Counted from the first letter of the stretch, positions 54,149 through 63,238 are shown. The stretch is DNA of 64,000 nucleotides from Exiguobacterium sp. BMC-KP (GCF_001275385.1 NZ_LGIW01000015.1:1-64000); one strand, 5' to 3'. Notes: generated by a model not told the origin, from the letters alone. Numbers and translations are program-made.

Positions 54149-55804
54149 ATGGCTAACCAACCATTTTCAAGCAAAAACCGCGCAGATGTCTACAATCGAT
54201 TAACACGTGAAGAACTCGATCTACTCGTCGTAGGTGGCGGGATCACAGGTGCGGGGATCGCACTCGATGCAGCGTCACGCGGTATGAAGATTGGCCTCGT
54301 CGAAATGCAGGATTTCGCGTCCGGTACGTCTAGTCGTTCAACGAAATTAGTCCATGGTGGTCTACGTTATTTAAAACAATTCGAAATTCAAATGGTCGCT
54401 GAAGTCGGTAAAGAACGCGCGATCGTTTACGAAAACGGACCACACGTCACGACACCAGAGTGGATGTTACTTCCGATGCATAAAGGCGGTACGTTCGGAC
54501 CGTTCAGTACGTCAATTGGTCTTCGTGTTTATGACTTCTTAGCAGGTGTTAAACGTTCCGAGTGGCGTTCGATGTTATCTGCGAAAGAAACATTAGCAAA
54601 AGAACCACTCGTTAAACAACAAGGTCTTAAAGGTGGCGGTTACTACGTCGAGTACCGTACAGATGACGCTCGTCTTACGATTGAAGTCATGAAAGAAGCG
54701 GTCGAGCACGGCGCACGCGTCGTCAACTATACAAAAGCAGAAGAACTCATTTACGATGCTGGAAAAGTCGTTGGGATGCGTGTAACAGATCTTTTAACTG
54801 GTGACGTACATGAAATCCGTGCGAAAAAAGTCGTCAATGCGACAGGTCCATGGGTCGATGAATTACGTGAAAAAGATGGATCAAAAGTCGGAAAACAACT
54901 TCGCCTGACAAAAGGTGTCCACGTTGTTATCGACCAATCGAAATTCCCACTCAAACAAGCAGTCTACTTTGATACACCGGACGGTCGGATGATCTTTGCG
55001 ATTCCACGTGATGGAAAAGCATACGTCGGTACAACAGATACGTTCTTCGATAAAGATACAGCACATCCGAAGTTCACAGTCGAAGACCAAGACTACGTCT
55101 TAGATGCGATTCACTATATGTTCCCAGACGTCAAAGTAACAGCGGAAGACGTGGAATCAAGCTGGGCTGGTGTACGTCCGTTGATCTATGAACAAGGAAA
55201 AGATCCTTCTGAAATTTCGCGTAAAGACGAAGTATGGCAATCTGAGTCAGGTCTCATCACGATTGCTGGTGGGAAATTGACAGGATACCGTAAAATGGGC
55301 GAACATGTCGTTGATCTCGTCGCAAAACTCTTGAAAAAAGAAGACAACGTCGCATATGCACGTTGCTCGACGAAAAACATGCCAATGTCTGGTGGACACG
55401 TCGGTGGAGCAAAAGGATTTGCTGAATTCCTAAAAGCTCAAACGGCTTCAAATGGTTTATCGACAGAAGAAGTTCAATTCTTAGCGAAACGCTACGGTTC
55501 GAACCTACCGAAAGTGCTTGAATATGCAGCAGCATACGATGCAGCTACGACAGCTCTTCCACGTTCGGTTTACGTTCAACTTCATTATGGTATCGAACAT
55601 GAAATGGTCGCTCGTCCGATTGACTTCTTCATTCGTCGTACAGGTGCCGTCTTCTTTGACATCGCATGGGCTCGTGCTCATAAAGACGCGGTCATCGAAG
55701 AGATGAAATCTGTTCTAAACTGGACAGCAGATCAAACGGCTGCTTACACGAAAGAACTCGATATCGAAATCGAAGATGCAGCACATGCAATCGTTACAGA
55801 ATAA
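54149..55804 (+). CDS. glpD: aerobic glycerol-3-phosphate dehydrogenase
   Basis: 551 aa membrane-associated FAD enzyme feeding electrons from glycerol-3-phosphate to menaquinone and yielding dihydroxyacetone phosphate. The FAD fold [20 protein letters not shown], substrate region [19 protein letters not shown], and [19 protein letters not shown] are intact, plus a C-terminal helical cap domain. AGGAGGAACTATTC precedes ATG. Has its own promoter and GlpP leader apart from glpFK. Confidence 0.97.
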   Translation: MANQPFSSKNRADVYNRLTREELDLLVVGGGITGAGIALDAASRGMKIGLVEMQDFASGTSSRSTKLVHGGLRYLKQFEIQMVAEVGKERAIVYENGPHVTTPEWMLLPMHKGGTFGPFSTSIGLRVYDFLAGVKRSEWRSMLSAKETLAKEPLVKQQGLKGGGYYVEYRTDDARLTIEVMKEAVEHGARVVNYTKAEELIYDAGKVVGMRVTDLLTGDVHEIRAKKVVNATGPWVDELREKDGSKVGKQLRLTKGVHVVIDQSKFPLKQAVYFDTPDGRMIFAIPRDGKAYVGTTDTFFDKDTAHPKFTVEDQDYVLDAIHYMFPDVKVTAEDVESSWAGVRPLIYEQGKDPSEISRKDEVWQSESGLITIAGGKLTGYRKMGEHVVDLVAKLLKKEDNVAYARCSTKNMPMSGGHVGGAKGFAEFLKAQTASNGLSTEEVQFLAKRYGSNLPKVLEYAAAYDAATTALPRSVYVQLHYGIEHEMVARPIDFFIRRTGAVFFDIAWARAHKDAVIEEMKSVLNWTADQTAAYTKELDIEIEDAAHAIVTE

Positions 55805-55817
55805 ACGATAAGTAGTT

Positions 55818-55852
55818 AAAGAGCCAAGATCAAAACGATCTTGGCTCTTTTT
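55818..55852 (+). terminator. terminator of glpD
   Basis: AAAGAGCCAAGATC pairs perfectly with GATCTTGGCTCTTT, followed by more T. Confidence 0.92.
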
Positions 55853-55948
55853 GTATGGATTAAGAGTGACTTGGGCGGAAAGATTGCAACTCTGCTTAGA
55901 GGCGACTATGCTTAATGTATGATACTGCACAAAAAGGAGAGAACACTG

Positions 55949-56629
55949 ATGAAAGTAGAAGTATGGTCTGATTACGCGTGTCCGTTTTGTTATATTGGGA
56001 AGCGTCGCTTAGAACAAGCGATTGTGAACGAAAAGCTAGATGTCGAGGTCGAATTCAAGAGTTTTGAACTTGATCCAAATGCGCCGGCAGTGCCGACGCA
56101 AGGATTGTATGAAATTCTTGCTTCTAAATATGGAACGACTCTCGAGCAAGCACGAAATATGTCGCAAGGTGTCGTTGATACGGCACGCGAAGAAGGATTA
56201 CATTACGAGATGGATCAAGTCATCCCAGCCAATACATTCGAGGCTCATCGTCTGACTCAATTCGCTAAGAAACATGGTAAGATGAATGAAGTATCAGAAG
56301 CCTTGTTCACAGCTTATTTCATGAATGGAGAAGACTTGAATGACCCAACCATTCTGACACGAATCGCAGTAGAAGCAGGACTTGCTGAAGCAGACGTCAA
56401 AGCATTTCTCGCGTCACAAGAACTAGCGACAGATGTTCGGGAAGAAGAAGCAATGGCGCAACAACTGGGCGTCCGCGGTGTTCCATTCTTCGTCTTTGAC
56501 CGGAAATATGCCATTTCTGGTGCCCAACCAGTCGAAGCATTTGAACAAGTTTTCGCGAAGATGCGTCAAGAACAAACACTTGAAATCATCGCGGAAGGCG
56601 ATGCTTGTGGTGTTGACGGCTGTAACTGA
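55949..56629 (+). CDS. DsbA-family oxidoreductase (FrnE/YwbO-like)
   Basis: 226 aa. Thioredoxin-fold active site CPFC in WSDYACPFCYIGKRRLE at the N terminus, the helical insert with HRLTQFAKKHGK, and the cis-Pro segment GVRGVPFFVF near residue 180. No signal peptide, so it works in the cytoplasm. The C terminus carries two extra cysteines (ACGVDGC), a feature seen in some FrnE proteins. AAAAGGAGAGAACACTG precedes ATG 55949. lplJ follows at 40 bp. Confidence 0.9.
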   Translation: MKVEVWSDYACPFCYIGKRRLEQAIVNEKLDVEVEFKSFELDPNAPAVPTQGLYEILASKYGTTLEQARNMSQGVVDTAREEGLHYEMDQVIPANTFEAHRLTQFAKKHGKMNEVSEALFTAYFMNGEDLNDPTILTRIAVEAGLAEADVKAFLASQELATDVREEEAMAQQLGVRGVPFFVFDRKYAISGAQPVEAFEQVFAKMRQEQTLEIIAEGDACGVDGCN

Positions 56630-56669
56630 TCGTATTTTGATTCCATTATAAAAGGAGCACGAATCCCCA

Positions 56670-57659
56670 ATGAAATTCATCTTCCATCCTGAGATTCGCG
56701 ATGCGCGAATCAATCTCGCTGTCGAAGAATTCATCTTGAACAACTTGAACGTCAATGAAGAAGACTATTTCTTGTTTTATATTAATGGTCCGTCCATCAT
56801 TGTCGGAAAAAATCAAAACACGAATGAAGAAGTCAATTTGAAGTATGTCGAAGAAAACGGCATCCACGTCGTCCGTCGTCTTTCCGGCGGTGGTGCTGTT
56901 TATCATGACGAAGGAAACTTGAACTTCAGTTTCTTGACGAAAGATGATGGCGATTCTTTCAACAACTACAAAAAATTCACGGAACCGGTTGTACAAGCAT
57001 TGCATAAGCTCGGTGTCGAAGCAGAGCTTTCTGGTCGCAATGATATCCATGTCGGAAGCCGAAAAATCAGTGGTAACGCTCAGTTCACGACAAAAGGACG
57101 GATGTTTAGCCATGGTACATTAATGCTCGATTCAAACATCGAAGAAGTCGTCAATGCGCTTGTCGTTAGCGAAGAAAAAATGCGCTCAAAAGGCATTAAA
57201 TCAGTTCGGAGCCGCGTCGCGAATATCTCGGAATTTCTAACAGAACCGTTGACGATGGAACAATTCGTCGACCATCTTCTTGCCTCGATCTATGAAGGGA
57301 AAGAGATTGAACGGTACATCTTGACAGAGGAAGACTGGGATAAAGTACGCGCCATTTCAGCAGAACGTTATGGCAACTGGGACTGGAACTTCGGGAAATC
57401 CCCGAAATTCGACGTCATCCATAAGAAGCGTTTCCCGATCGGGACGATTGACTTCCGATTGAACGTCAAAAAAGGCATCATCGAAGATGCAAAGATTTAT
57501 GGCGACTTCTTCGGGGTCGAAGACGCGGAAGAAATCGCACGGGCGCTAGAAGGTTCACGTTATGATCGCGCGTCACTTCGTGAAGTTCTGGGTCGTTATG
57601 AATTGAAAAAATATTTTGGAGCTGTCGAACTCGACGAGGTCCTAGACGTTTTAGCATAA
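56670..57659 (+). CDS. lplJ: lipoate--protein ligase
   Basis: 329 aa. Attaches free lipoate to E2 and GcvH proteins. Motifs are RRLSGGGAVYHDEGNLNFSF, GRNDIHVGSRKISGNAQF with the adenylate-binding lysine, and a C-terminal accessory domain from about residue 245. Resembles the LplJ of B. subtilis and LplA1 of Listeria. AAAAGGAGCACGAATCCCCA precedes ATG. A hairpin immediately downstream overlaps the next gene's ribosome binding site. Confidence 0.94.
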   Translation: MKFIFHPEIRDARINLAVEEFILNNLNVNEEDYFLFYINGPSIIVGKNQNTNEEVNLKYVEENGIHVVRRLSGGGAVYHDEGNLNFSFLTKDDGDSFNNYKKFTEPVVQALHKLGVEAELSGRNDIHVGSRKISGNAQFTTKGRMFSHGTLMLDSNIEEVVNALVVSEEKMRSKGIKSVRSRVANISEFLTEPLTMEQFVDHLLASIYEGKEIERYILTEEDWDKVRAISAERYGNWDWNFGKSPKFDVIHKKRFPIGTIDFRLNVKKGIIEDAKIYGDFFGVEDAEEIARALEGSRYDRASLREVLGRYELKKYFGAVELDEVLDVLA

Positions 57660-57670
57660 GTCTTTATGGG

Positions 57671-57705
57671 AAAACTCCTTCTATCAACTGCATAGGGGGA
57701 GTTTT
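57671..57705 (+). terminator. hairpin after lplJ that includes the ribosome binding site of the next gene
   Basis: AAAACTCC (57671-57678) pairs with GGAGTTTT (57698-57705), followed by more T. The Shine-Dalgarno GGGGGAG (57695-57701) of the SDR gene lies in the 3' arm. Confidence 0.7.
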
Positions 57706-57709
57706 TTTC

Positions 57710-58597
57710 ATGGGCTACAATAAAGATAACTTTTTAGAAGGTTCTTTGACGGACTTTATTAATTTTGAACGCATTTCTGAAGAGTTACCAAAGACTGAGG
57801 ACGAGCAGCCGTTACCATATTATGAACGTGATGATTATAAAGCAGCGGGAAAACTAGAAGGCAAGGTCGCAATCGTCACAGGAGGTAACTCTGGGATTGG
57901 ACGCGCTGTCTCAATTGCTTATGTCCGAGAAGGGGCAAAAGTCGTGATTGCCTTTTATGGCGATCAAGAGGGGGCGGAAGAAACGAAGGCGCGTCTTGAA
58001 GAATTGGGAGGCGAAGTCCTACTTTCTAAAGGAGATATTGGGGACGCAGACTACTGTGAAACACTTGTTCAAAAAACGATCGACCGTTTTGGTCGCTTAG
58101 ATATCGTCGTCAACAATGCGAGTATGCAAAAACCAGAAGATAGTCTGAAGGACATCACGGATGAGTCGATGGAGAAGACATTTAAAACGAATATCTTCGG
58201 AATGATGCGTCTTGCGCGTGCTGCTTTACCGCACCTTTCACTTGGCTCTGCTATCATCAATACGACTTCTTCGACAGCATACGAGGGGAACGCATTATTG
58301 ATCGACTACTCTGCTACTAAAGGAGCAATCGTCAGCTTCACGCGGAGTCTTTCAATGAATCTGGCAAAAGAGGGCATTCGTGTCAACGCCGTCGCGCCAG
58401 GTCCAATCTGGACACCGCTCATCACGGAGACGTTCCCGGATGAATCAGTCAAGACATTCGGAAAAAACACGCCAATGGATCGTCCAGGTCAGCCGGCTGA
58501 GATGGCATCTGCTTACGTGTTCCTCGCCTGTAATGATTCGAGTTACATGACAGGACAGGTCCTTCATTTAAATGGCGGTGTCATCGTTAACGGTTAA
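57710..58597 (+). CDS. short-chain dehydrogenase/reductase (YhdF/YdaD-like)
   Basis: 295 aa. An N-terminal extension of about 50 residues with YYERDDYKAAGKLEGK precedes the Rossmann motif TGGNSGIGRA; catalytic residues lie in NTTSSTAYEG and YSATKGA (Tyr-x3-Lys). This extended SDR subgroup includes B. subtilis YdaD, YhdF and YhxC, some of which are general-stress genes. The substrate is unknown. Its ribosome binding site is inside the 3' arm of the preceding hairpin. Confidence 0.9.
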   Translation: MGYNKDNFLEGSLTDFINFERISEELPKTEDEQPLPYYERDDYKAAGKLEGKVAIVTGGNSGIGRAVSIAYVREGAKVVIAFYGDQEGAEETKARLEELGGEVLLSKGDIGDADYCETLVQKTIDRFGRLDIVVNNASMQKPEDSLKDITDESMEKTFKTNIFGMMRLARAALPHLSLGSAIINTTSSTAYEGNALLIDYSATKGAIVSFTRSLSMNLAKEGIRVNAVAPGPIWTPLITETFPDESVKTFGKNTPMDRPGQPAEMASAYVFLACNDSSYMTGQVLHLNGGVIVNG

Positions 58598-58609
58598 AAA
58601 GAAACTCGG

Positions 58610-58623
58610 TGAAAACGTTTCCA
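58610..58623 (+). promoter_or_regulatory. cre-like CcpA site upstream of the acyl-CoA ligase
   Basis: TGAAAACGTTTCCA matches the cre consensus at 13 of 14 positions. Confidence 0.5.
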
Positions 58624-58639
58624 AAAAGTGTTACACTAT

Positions 58640-58677
58640 CCATACGGTCGCTTTTGACTACGTATGGATTTTTTTTA
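58640..58677 (+). terminator. terminator of the SDR gene (or leader hairpin of the ligase gene)
   Basis: CCATACG pairs with CGTATGG around a 14-nt loop and is followed by A and a run of T. Confidence 0.8.
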
Positions 58678-58682
58678 CGTAA

Positions 58683-58700
58683 AAAATGAATAGTCATTCA
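58683..58700 (-). promoter_or_regulatory. FadR operator upstream of the acyl-CoA ligase
   Basis: Minus-strand TGAATGACTATTCATTTT matches the Bacillus FadR consensus TGAATGAMTANTCATTCA at 16 of 18 positions, 22 bp before the start codon. FadR releases such sites when long-chain acyl-CoA accumulates. Confidence 0.75.
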
Positions 58701-58721
58701 TTCGAAAGGGGAATTTTGCTC

Positions 58722-60269
58722 ATGCTTGGATTGATTCAATCCGTTGAGGAAACAGCTCGGACGCATCCGGACTCAACGGCGTATGTGTTTGAGGACACGC
58801 AAGTCAGCTATCGTGAGTTCGTCGAGAAGTTTCACCGGGCAGCCGGCGCGCTCGAAGCGAACGGAATTCGAAAGGGTGATCATGTTGCGCTTATCTTAGG
58901 AAACAGTCCATCCTTCCTAGTCGCGTACTATGCCATCATGAAACAAGGAGCTATTGCGATTCCGATTAACCCTACATACACGCCAGATGAAATCGGGTAT
59001 ATCCTGATGAACGGTGATGTGAAAGGGATTTTAGGAATTGCGCCGCTCGTCGAAGCAGCAAAAGATCGTCTTGTCCATTTACCAAACCTCAAGATCGTCG
59101 TATCTGTTCCTTACGCGGGTCAGGAAGGACCAAACGAGACGCATCAACAAGTGACATTCATTACACTTGATCGCTGGCTCGAAATCGAGCATCCATTGAC
59201 TGAAGTAACAAATGAACTGGACGATATCGCTGTCATTCTCTATACGAGTGGGACGACAGGAAAACCAAAAGGCGCGATGTTATCGCATCGAAATCTGACA
59301 TCAAATGCGCGCTCGATCGGCGATTATCTACATGTATCGAGTAGCGACCGGACACTTGCTGTGTTACCGATGTTTCATGTCTTTTGTTTGACGGTCGTCG
59401 TTAATGCTTCACTCGCACATGGGGCATCAATCATCATTGCGTCACGTTTCTCGCCACAAGAGACATTCGAGTTAGCGAAAAAAGAACAGGTCACAATCTT
59501 TGCAGGTGTTCCGACGATGTATAATTTCTTACTGCAAACTGTGAAAGCACATCCGGAATATGCGACTTATTTTGAGTCGACGCGTTTGTTCGTCTCAGGG
59601 GGAGCAAGTCTTCCGGTGCCGCTTCTTGAAGCATTCGACCGGACGTTCCAGTGTCATATCCTTGAAGGGTACGGTCTGTCAGAGGCGTCACCTGTTACTT
59701 GTTTTAACCCGGTCAATGGTGTCCAGAAGCCAGGCTCGATTGGGACATCGATCGTTGATGTCGAAAATAAAGTCGTCGATGAACTCGGACAAGAATTACC
59801 AGATGGTCAGGTCGGAGAATTGATCGTTCGTGGTCCGAACGTCATGACGGGCTATTATAAGATGCCAGAAGAGTCACAAGCGACGTTAAGAGATGGCTGG
59901 TTGTATACGGGTGATCTAGCACGTCGAGATGAGGATGGCTATTTTTATATCGTAGATCGGAAAAAAGACATGATCATCGTTGGTGGTTATAACGTCTACC
60001 CACGCGAAGTCGAAGAAGTGCTCTACCAGCATCCGAACGTCATTGAAGCAGCGGTCATCGGCATACCAGATGAGGAGATGGGAGAGGCTGTTAAAGCGTT
60101 CGTCGTCGCCCGAGAGCCCATGACGGAAGAGGAAGCACAGACGTTCTGTGCGACATCACTTGCCAAATATAAATGTCCGACACAGATTGAATTCATCGAA
60201 CAATTGCCTCGTAATACGACCGGTAAAATTTTACGGACCGTGTTGAAGAAACAACCGACGAATTCATAA
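58722..60269 (+). CDS. lcfB: long-chain fatty acid--CoA ligase (LcfB-like)
   Basis: 515 aa ANL-family enzyme activating fatty acids with ATP and CoA for beta-oxidation. The AMP loop YTSGTTGKPKGAMLSH, EGYGLSEASPV, hinge DRKKDMIIVGGYNVYP and catalytic lysine in RNTTGKILRTVLKK are all present. Size and the FadR box upstream match B. subtilis LcfB (YhfL). ATG 58722 follows AAAGGGGAATTTTGCTC; the earlier in-frame ATG (58686) lies inside the FadR box. Monocistronic with a terminator. Confidence 0.93.
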   Translation: MLGLIQSVEETARTHPDSTAYVFEDTQVSYREFVEKFHRAAGALEANGIRKGDHVALILGNSPSFLVAYYAIMKQGAIAIPINPTYTPDEIGYILMNGDVKGILGIAPLVEAAKDRLVHLPNLKIVVSVPYAGQEGPNETHQQVTFITLDRWLEIEHPLTEVTNELDDIAVILYTSGTTGKPKGAMLSHRNLTSNARSIGDYLHVSSSDRTLAVLPMFHVFCLTVVVNASLAHGASIIIASRFSPQETFELAKKEQVTIFAGVPTMYNFLLQTVKAHPEYATYFESTRLFVSGGASLPVPLLEAFDRTFQCHILEGYGLSEASPVTCFNPVNGVQKPGSIGTSIVDVENKVVDELGQELPDGQVGELIVRGPNVMTGYYKMPEESQATLRDGWLYTGDLARRDEDGYFYIVDRKKDMIIVGGYNVYPREVEEVLYQHPNVIEAAVIGIPDEEMGEAVKAFVVAREPMTEEEAQTFCATSLAKYKCPTQIEFIEQLPRNTTGKILRTVLKKQPTNS

Positions 60270-60276
60270 GTGGCTT

Positions 60277-60305
60277 AAGAACTTCAGGTTTCTGAAGTTC
60301 TTTTT
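60277..60305 (+). terminator. terminator of the acyl-CoA ligase gene
   Basis: AGAACTTCAG pairs perfectly with CTGAAGTTCT around GTTT, followed by four further T. Confidence 0.9.
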
Positions 60306-60335
60306 CTGTGCATAGACAAGAAGGAGGGGATACAG

Positions 60336-60770
60336 ATGAATATCGCTTTGATCGCGCATGATGAAAAAAAAGACGAGATGATGGGCTTTACTCGAGCTTA
60401 CGCAGAGTTTTTCAAGAAAAATACATTGTATGCGACAGGAACGACTGGGCAACGAATCATGGAGGCGACAGATTTGCATGTCCATCGCTGTAAATCAGGT
60501 CCACTTGGCGGTGATCAGGAAATCGGAGCACTCGTGGCGCAAGGAAAGATTGATATCGTGATTTTTTTACGCGATCCGCTGACGGCGCAACCGCATGAAC
60601 CGGATGTCTCGGCACTCATTCGATTATGCGATGTGTACGATCTGCCGCTCGCAACGAATGTCGGGACAGCTGAAATTTTAATCAATGGACTCGAACAAGG
60701 GCAATTCGATTGGAAGGAAATCATCCGAAAACGTCATGAACTGGAACAAAAAAAGTTTTTAGACGATTAA
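60336..60770 (+). CDS. mgsA: methylglyoxal synthase
   Basis: 144 aa. Converts dihydroxyacetone phosphate to methylglyoxal and phosphate, an overflow branch of glycolysis. [12 protein letters not shown] at the N terminus, [10 protein letters not shown] and [20 protein letters not shown] (phosphate and catalytic loops), and the conserved [14 protein letters not shown] are intact. AGGAGGGGATACAG precedes ATG. It is separate from the usual dapB-linked position of Bacillus. Confidence 0.95.
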   Translation: MNIALIAHDEKKDEMMGFTRAYAEFFKKNTLYATGTTGQRIMEATDLHVHRCKSGPLGGDQEIGALVAQGKIDIVIFLRDPLTAQPHEPDVSALIRLCDVYDLPLATNVGTAEILINGLEQGQFDWKEIIRKRHELEQKKFLDD

Positions 60771-60775
60771 TTTTA

Positions 60776-60790
60776 TGAGAACGCTTCTCA
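60776..60790. promoter_or_regulatory. 7-1-7 palindrome overlapping the -35 of a small gene
   Basis: TGAGAACGCTTCTCA is a perfect inverted repeat of 7-1-7 geometry. It matches the Fur consensus TGATAATnATTATCA at 11 of 15 positions. The protein that binds it is not certain. Confidence 0.5.
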
Positions 60791-60813
60791 TTTTCGTTTA
60801 AGCATGCTATAGT
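60785..60813 (+). promoter_or_regulatory. putative promoter of the 51-residue gene
   Basis: TTCTCA (60785-60790), 17 nt, TATAGT (60808-60813) with an extended TGC in front. Confidence 0.55.
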
Positions 60814-60824
60814 CAGGTTGAGGA

Positions 60825-60839
60825 TGATACTGATTATCA
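60825..60839. promoter_or_regulatory. Fur-box-like element before the 51-residue gene
   Basis: TGATACTGATTATCA matches the 7-1-7 Fur consensus TGATAATnATTATCA at 14 of 15 positions. It lies just downstream of the expected +1, a repressing position. Confidence 0.62.
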
Positions 60840-60866
60840 ATTGCGATGGAAAAGGTGGCGAAGAAA

Positions 60867-61022
60867 ATGGAGATTCTATTAATGACGGGTGTAACGGTAT
60901 TACTAGGAGGCGGCGTCGGATTTTTGACGCACGTCGTAAAAATCGAACGGCGTCAACAGGTAACACCTGTGACTTCAAAGAACGAGCAAGTAGCGTATCC
61001 AGCGCTCCGTCTCGTCAAATAA
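60867..61022 (+). CDS. 51-residue small membrane protein, possibly iron-regulated
   Basis: An ORF of 51 codons starting at ATG 60867, with AAAGGTGG 8 nt upstream. The product begins MEILLMTGVTVLLGGGVGFL, a single hydrophobic helix, followed by the basic stretch KIERRQQ and a polar tail ending in YPALRLVK. An extended -10 promoter, two 7-1-7 palindromes and a strong terminator frame it, so it looks like a complete transcription unit. It has no cysteine or histidine cluster. I do not recognise the family. Confidence 0.65.
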   Translation: MEILLMTGVTVLLGGGVGFLTHVVKIERRQQVTPVTSKNEQVAYPALRLVK

Positions 61023-61041
61023 TAGAAAATTTATGACTTCG

Positions 61042-61074
61042 CCTTTCTTTTCTTTTGAAAAGAAAGGTTTTTTT
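61042..61074 (+). terminator. terminator of the 51-residue gene
   Basis: CCTTTCTTTTC pairs perfectly with GAAAAGAAAGG around TTTT and is followed by seven T. Confidence 0.92.
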
Positions 61075-61156
61075 GAATTATTATCCACTCTCCCATAATT
61101 TTGCGGAATTCCTTTGATACACTGAAACAAAGCACATTAGTCGAGGAGTGAGAGCC

Positions 61157-61819
61157 ATGCATACAATCTATTTGGTTGATGATGAAGTGAACTTGAATCG
61201 TGTACTCGTGAAGTACTTGGAACAAGAAGGATGGCAAGTTAAATCGTTTACGTCTGGTGAGGCAGCAGCCTCTGCCATCGTAGAGAAGCCAGATTTATGG
61301 ATTTTAGATATCATGTTACCGGATATGGATGGTTTTCAATTGATTAAACGAATCAAGGCACATGATGAAACGACACCCGTCATTTTCATCTCAGCGCGTG
61401 ATGAGGATATCGATAAAATCATTGGTCTCGAGATGGGGTCGGACGATTATATCGCGAAGCCGTTCCTTCCGCGTGAACTGGTCATTCGTGTCAAAAAAAT
61501 CTTGGCACGCACGTATGCGACACCGAAAAGTGGCGTCATTCAATACGGCGATTATATGATTTATCCTGAGAAACGAATCATCGAGGAAAATGGTCAAGAA
61601 ATCGATCTAACGTCGAAAGAGTATGATCTTTTAATTTTATTTGCGACACAAATCGGGACGCCGATGTCTCGCGAGCAGATTCTAGTCAGTGTCTGGGGTG
61701 ACGATTATTTCGGTTCGGACCGCGTCGTCGATGATCTTGTCCGTCGTGTCCGTAAAAAATTATCGAAACTAGAACTCGAAACGATTTACGGCATCGGCTA
61801 TCGCCTGGTGTCTGCATGA
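61157..61819 (+). CDS. cssR: response regulator CssR (OmpR family)
   Basis: 220 aa. The receiver domain has the acidic pair VDDE, phospho-acceptor Asp51 in ILDIMLPDMDG, switch Thr/Ser in FISARD and Lys in IAKPFLPREL. The C-terminal winged helix reads IDLTSKEYDLL, then VWGDDYFGSDRVVDDLVRRV. The closeness to B. subtilis CssR in ISARDEDIDKIIGLEMGSDD supports the orthology. In B. subtilis CssRS senses secretion stress and induces the htrA and htrB proteases. ATG 61157 follows GAGGAGTGAGAGCC. Overlaps cssS by 4 bp. Confidence 0.9.
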   Translation: MHTIYLVDDEVNLNRVLVKYLEQEGWQVKSFTSGEAAASAIVEKPDLWILDIMLPDMDGFQLIKRIKAHDETTPVIFISARDEDIDKIIGLEMGSDDYIAKPFLPRELVIRVKKILARTYATPKSGVIQYGDYMIYPEKRIIEENGQEIDLTSKEYDLLILFATQIGTPMSREQILVSVWGDDYFGSDRVVDDLVRRVRKKLSKLELETIYGIGYRLVSA

Positions 61820-63210
61820 AAAATCGCAGTCTCGGATTTCAGATTTGGGCGATGTTTCTGCTCGTCATCGTCACGCTTTCTGCAGTCATTCTCCTTGTCA
61901 TCCGTTCATCGATTGGAAACTTCATCGATGAACAAGTCTATGCGACGCTCGAGAATAGCGAAGTATTCTTCTCAAAGGATGCCTCTGTCATCGAGATGCT
62001 ACAAGATAATCCGATTGAATTCGATCGTCGAAAACAAGAATCCCGTTCCGTTAATATTCTTCTCCTTTCAAAAAACGGAAAACTTTATTACGGTGGGGCG
62101 CCGCAACAACTGATTAATCAGATGTATCGTGACGCGATTGATCAAAAAACGATTACGGCGAAATATACGACACGTCTTGATAAAGAAGATGTCTATTATA
62201 GTATTCGTAAAATGGAAGAAAGCGGCGAAACCTACTATCGTGTCTCATACGTATGGGATGCTTATCGACAAGAATTGATTACACAACTCTTTTCAAAAAT
62301 CGGCTTTGTCGTGATCATTGGTAGTATCTTTACGTTATTCATTGCTTTTTGGTTGGCGCGTCGTCTGACGCATCCGCTCGTCGAAATCGAAAGAGCAGTT
62401 GGAAAAATCGCGGCTCAAAAATGGGATACACCACTACCGCTCGATCGTGGGGATGAAATTGGACGACTGGCACGATCCGTCGATGCGATGCGGATGGATC
62501 TTGAAAAACAAGATAAAGCACAAAAATCACTACTTCAAAACATCTCGCATGATTTGAAGACGCCAATCATGGTCATTCGAAGTTATGCTCAGTCCATCTC
62601 AGATGGTATTTACCCCGACGGTGATTTAACCGGATCCGTATCGGTTATCGATGAGGAAGCGGAACGGTTGGAGAAAAAAGTCGCAGCACTTCTTTACGTC
62701 ACGAAACTCGATTATTTCGAACTCGACCGTTCGACGTGGGATAATGTTGATATTGACCGGATGATCCATCTGTTGCAAAATCGCTTTTCCGGAACGAAGT
62801 CACTAAAATGGCATGTCAGTGGAGAAGCTGGAATTGTTCTTGGGGAAGGGGAACAATTAAGAGTTGCACTCGAAAATGTCATGGACAATGCGATTCGTTA
62901 TGCCGAAACACAGATTGACATCCGATTGTCTGGAACAGCAGATCACGTTCATATTGAAATTGAAAATGATGGACCACCGCTCGATGCCTCTTCACCACTG
63001 TTCCATCAATTTTCACGGGGCAAGGAAGGGAAGTTTGGTCTTGGTCTCTATATCGTCAAACGAATCGTCGAACGTCATGACGGTACGGTAGCAATTGAGA
63101 ATCGGTCTGCGGGAAATGGAGTCGGAAAAGTTTGTGTGATTTTTAATTTTCCACGTCATTTTATTGAACAGAATGAAGAACAAGATGAAAAAAATAGGAA
63201 AGAATACTAA
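61816..63210 (+). CDS. cssS: sensor histidine kinase CssS
   Basis: 464 aa. Transmembrane helices at about 8-30 and 156-176 enclose an extracytoplasmic sensor domain of about 125 residues. HAMP follows, then the H-box NISHDLKTPIMVIRSYAQSI (phosphoryl His about 245) and the ATPase domain with NVMDNAIRYAE (N box) and GKFGLGLYIVKRIVERHDG (G boxes). Begins in an ATGA overlap with cssR, so the two are coupled. A terminator follows. Confidence 0.9.
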   Translation: MKNRSLGFQIWAMFLLVIVTLSAVILLVIRSSIGNFIDEQVYATLENSEVFFSKDASVIEMLQDNPIEFDRRKQESRSVNILLLSKNGKLYYGGAPQQLINQMYRDAIDQKTITAKYTTRLDKEDVYYSIRKMEESGETYYRVSYVWDAYRQELITQLFSKIGFVVIIGSIFTLFIAFWLARRLTHPLVEIERAVGKIAAQKWDTPLPLDRGDEIGRLARSVDAMRMDLEKQDKAQKSLLQNISHDLKTPIMVIRSYAQSISDGIYPDGDLTGSVSVIDEEAERLEKKVAALLYVTKLDYFELDRSTWDNVDIDRMIHLLQNRFSGTKSLKWHVSGEAGIVLGEGEQLRVALENVMDNAIRYAETQIDIRLSGTADHVHIEIENDGPPLDASSPLFHQFSRGKEGKFGLGLYIVKRIVERHDGTVAIENRSAGNGVGKVCVIFNFPRHFIEQNEEQDEKNRKEY

Positions 63211-63238
63211 AAACGGGATCTTTTGATCTCGTTTTTTT
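63210..63238 (+). terminator. terminator of cssRS
   Basis: AAAACGGGATC pairs with GATCTCGTTTT (one G-T pair), followed by three further T. Confidence 0.85.

Noticed and set aside
58686-58721. ATG 58686 as start of the acyl-CoA ligase
   Set aside because: It lies inside the FadR operator with no ribosome binding site; ATG 58722 has one.
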